A stretch of DNA of 64,000 bases from contig CM062813.1 in the NCBI GenBank assembly GCA_031772625.1, forward strand, positions 764,832,720-764,896,719. The letters are read 5' to 3'. Origin of the DNA: Pinus tabuliformis (taxonomy: Eukaryota > Streptophyta > Pinopsida > Pinales > Pinaceae). The translations under genes and the position numbers were made by a program. Positions within the stretch are counted from its first letter, which is position 1. Each line of letters starts with the position of its first letter. This document shows, one piece after another, positions 61,208-64,000 of this stretch. The notes beneath the pieces were generated by a model. That model saw nothing but the letters and a program-made list of their open reading frames with translations, did not search any database and had not been told where the DNA came from.

Positions 61208-64000
61208 GGAAGCAATGGTCCCCATTGCGTTGAGCTCCTCCATGAGATGAGGAAACTTCTGCTGAACTTGTTCCCTGGTGAGCCACTTGCCCTGCTGAAG
61301 GAGTTGGCCTGCTTTGACAACTCGATACAGTTGGATATTCTGTTGGTGAGTGTTCTTGATCTGTGTGTCCATGATCCGATCAGTTGCAGCTTGTTCCATG
61401 CAGTCGGGATTTAATTCTGTGGGTTCGAGCTGTTCTGCAATGTCGGATCTGTCTAGCAATGGTGGAAAGTATGGCCGAAGGCGGTCCACATTGAACACTG
61501 GGTGCAGGCCAAGGAATGGGGGAATGCTAAGCTCAAATGCATTGTCTCCCATAGCCTTAGTAATGGTGTAAGGACCATATCGGAGTGGTCTCAATTTCCG
61601 ATAGGCTCCAGTAAGGCGTTCCTTTTGCAAATGCAACCAGACTTTGTCGCCCACCTGAAACTTGTGTGGCACCCGGTGTTGATCATGTCGCTGCTTGTAC
61701 TTGGCATTTGATTTCTCAAGAATGTCATGGACCTGCTGGCGAACATGTTGGATGCACTCAATGAAGCTGGTGGCCTTATCTGTTTCGGACTGGACATGAG
61801 CTGAATTCATGTGAGTAGCTGCAAGTGGCATGGCCACATCAATGGGGCATAGTGGCTGGAATCCCAAACCCACCTGAAAAGGGCTATGGCCAGTGGAGCT
61901 GTGAAGAGCTCGGTTGTAGCTGTGCTGAACATAGGGGAGGCTCTCGTCCCATGTGCGTGGATGCTTTGAGTTATACATGCGCAAAATGTGCACAATCATC
62001 CTGTTGACAACCTCTGTCTGGCCATCAGTTTGAGGATGGAAGGCTGTGGACTTCGTGAGTTTGGTGTCCAGCATTGACCAGAGACTGGACCAAAATGTGC
62101 TGAGAAACCGACTGTCCCGATCTGAGATGATAGACTGTGGGATCCCAAAGTGCACCCACACTCGTTCAAAGAAGAGTTTAGCAGTGGCTTCTGCTGTGAT
62201 ATTCTTCTTGCAGGCCACCATAATGGCCATCTTCGAGAACCTGTCGACGACCACAAAAACACAGTCATTTCCATGCTTAGTGGAAGGAAGGCCTGACATG
62301 TAATCCATGGAGATGGATTCCCAAGGTCGACTAGGGGTAGGCAATGGGGTATAGAGGCCGTGCTTCTTAATGGTCGGTTTGGCAATGGCACAGGCAGTAC
62401 ATGATCGGATGTACTTCCCAACATCCTGTCGAAGATTCGGCCAATAGAAATAATTTTGCAGTACTGCCACTGTTTTCTCGACCCCGAAATGCCCAGCAGC
62501 CCAACTGTAGTGTGCTTCCCAAATCATCTTGGCACGCTCGCTTGAAGGAACACAAAGGTGACTGAGGTGGCATAATAGGGCATCCTGGAGGTGAAAATCT
62601 GCAACATGCCGACCCTCCAAGAGTGTCTGGTACGTGTGGCCGAATTCTGGGTCGCTTTTATAGAGAAGTGGCCAATCAGAAGTCTCGTGCCCACAAGAGT
62701 TGAGCACGGTGGTTAGCGCCATGATCGGTGGCCGACTGAGGCAATCTACAACATTATTGGTGCTGCCCTTTTTATACTTGATATTCAAGTGAAACTGTTG
62801 CAGGTATGTAGACCACTTCTGATGGCGATCATTCTGCAATTTCCCTTGGGTCTGTATGAACTGCAGAGGTCGGTGGTCTGTGTGGATGACCGTTTCCTTC
62901 CCCAAAATGTAATGCTTCCATTGTCGGCAGGCCTGTACAATGGAATACATCTCTTTATCATAAGTGGGGTACTTCCGGACTGTGTCTGAAAGTGTTTCAC
63001 TGTGATATGCCACTAGATGTCCATGTTGAGTAAGGACTGCCCCAATAGCATAGTCAGAGGCATCTATCTCGACCTCAAATGGTTGTTGTAAATCTGGTAA
63101 CGCGAGCACTGGTGCCGTGCAGAGGCGATCCTTCAACTCCCTAAATGCCTTCTGTTGAGACTCAGACCAAAAGAATTTTGCTTTCGCCCCGCCCTTGGTG
63201 ACTTGACTCAAGGGCCAAGAAATATGAGAAAACCCCAACACAAACCTGCGGTAGAAGTTGGCAAGGCCTAGAAAGCTGCGGAGCTCTGTTAGAGTGGTTG
63301 GAGAGGGCCAATCCCGAATGACTTGGATCTTGGCTGGATCGACATGCACCCCCTGTTCATCAATGATGTATCCCAGATACTGAACCTCGGTCATGCCAAA
63401 AGTGCATTTCTCCAAATTGGCACATAGCTTGTGTTGCCGCAGTGTTTGGAGAACCTGTCGGATGTGGTGGAGGTGCTCTTCCCAACTCTGGCTGAAGATC
63501 AGAATGTCATCCAAGTATACTACTACAAAGGAGTTGGTGAATGGCCGCAAGATGTCATCCATTAGCCTCATAAAGGTTGCAGGAGCATTCGTCAATCCGA
63601 AAGGCATGACCAACCATTCGAAGAGGCCCTCCTTGGATTTGAAGGCAGTCTTCCACACATCGGAGGGTTCGATTGGTACTTGGTGATATCCTGACTTCAG
63701 ATCGATCTTGCTGAAATATTTCGCCCCCTTTAGTTGGTCTAGGAGGTCATCAATCCGCGGGATCTGGTACCTATTACGGACAGTGATCTTGTTCAGCGCC
63801 CGATAGTCAATACAGAGTCTCCACGTTCCATCCTTCTTCTGTACCAACACGATCGGGCTCCCACAGGGCGATGAACTCGGACGGATGTGACCTCTTTATA
63901 GGAGCTCCTGAATCTTCCTCTTGATTTCATCGTTCTCCAGAACGGAGCGCCGATAAATTGGTCCATTGGGTAGCGGCGCACCTGGGGTCAGATTGATGGA
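61205..64000 (-). CDS. pol: Chromovirus Pol: RT, RNase H, integrase, divergent chromodomain-like tail (partial)
   Basis: An 881-codon open frame, counted from 63850, which is a GTG (Val) inside RT and not a start. Upstream the same frame reads [18 protein letters not shown], then TAA (63896-63898), so one stop interrupts it. Visible: RT with [14 protein letters not shown] and Y-L-D-D (112-115); RNase H D263, E300, D325, D369; integrase H447, H454, C484, C487 and triad D516, D577, E613; GPY/F module [13 protein letters not shown]. The tail [20 protein letters not shown] followed by [13 protein letters not shown] resembles the chromodomain region but lacks the usual VKWKG core. Apart from the stop it looks recent. 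Confidence 0.92.

Larger units (their letters stand above)
60600..64000 (-). mobile_element. Chromovirus-like Ty3/gypsy element, right part beyond the window
   Basis: A 594-bp LTR (60600-61193), a polypurine tract and a long pol frame in minus orientation show the 3' half of an LTR element. It inserted into the frame with the G-patch units. Five bases left of the LTR are TCTCT, expected to recur beyond the right edge. Its pol has one stop near 63896 and is otherwise open. The 5' LTR, gag and protease are outside the window. Confidence 0.9.

Noticed and set aside
63793-63850. Translation start of the right-edge pol at 63850
   Set aside because: The codon is GTG within RT block 1 and the frame continues upstream; the real start is beyond the window.

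Overview
The window is nuclear DNA from a seed plant with a very large, transposon-filled genome. Low gene density, LTRs of about 2 kb, Athila-like, Tat-like and chromovirus Ty3/gypsy elements and a decayed plant LINE make a conifer or other gymnosperm my best guess. That is an inference: no host gene, rRNA or tRNA gene was found to confirm it. Nearly every recognisable coding stretch belongs to a retroelement.

Positions 1-46759 are a nest of insertions. The oldest recognisable layer is a decayed minus-strand LINE whose pieces lie at 1161-1475, 24486-24698, 40586-41153 and 42415-45640. Three elements cut it. (1) A chromovirus on the + strand (1476-24485, TSD AATCG/AATCA) itself holds a 2.2-kb solo LTR (4893-7103) and a 15.0-kb minus-strand Athila-like element (8130-23138, TSD ATAGG). 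(2) A young 15.9-kb minus-strand Tat-like element (24699-40580, TSD GATTT) has two 1124-bp LTRs that differ at only 11 sites. (3) A 1.26-kb TRIM-like element lies at 41154-42414. LTR divergence by eye fits the nesting: chromovirus most, Athila-like intermediate, Tat-like about 1 percent.

The Tat-like element is the most informative part. On the minus strand it encodes Gag with a long Q/G/P/Y-rich disordered region, then protease, RT, RNase H and integrase, and beyond integrase a separate second RNase H with all four catalytic acidic residues. A single amber codon interrupts the otherwise continuous gag-pol frame. Between this second RNase H and the 3' LTR, on the opposite strand, is a gene-like unit: a TATA box, a candidate leader intron, an ATG, a 379-codon spliced ORF resembling plant mobile domain proteins, and a stop. 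The non-coding parts of the same element carry a recurring CAGCGCG/CGCGCTG hairpin motif.

Positions 46760-64000 are a second mosaic. A truncated copy of the same 2.2-kb LTR family (46760-47983) is cut by a second Athila-like element. That element has a 3' LTR at 47984-50061 and a broken third ORF homologous to that of the first Athila-like element, and it is itself cut by a 1.5-kb insertion at 50410-51955. Further right are a candidate 2.1-kb LTR (54410-56513), a small Gag-like zinc-knuckle ORF, and a frame with two G-patch-like units (59918-60599). That frame is truncated by a chromovirus (LTR 60600-61193, pol 61205 onward) that runs off the right edge.
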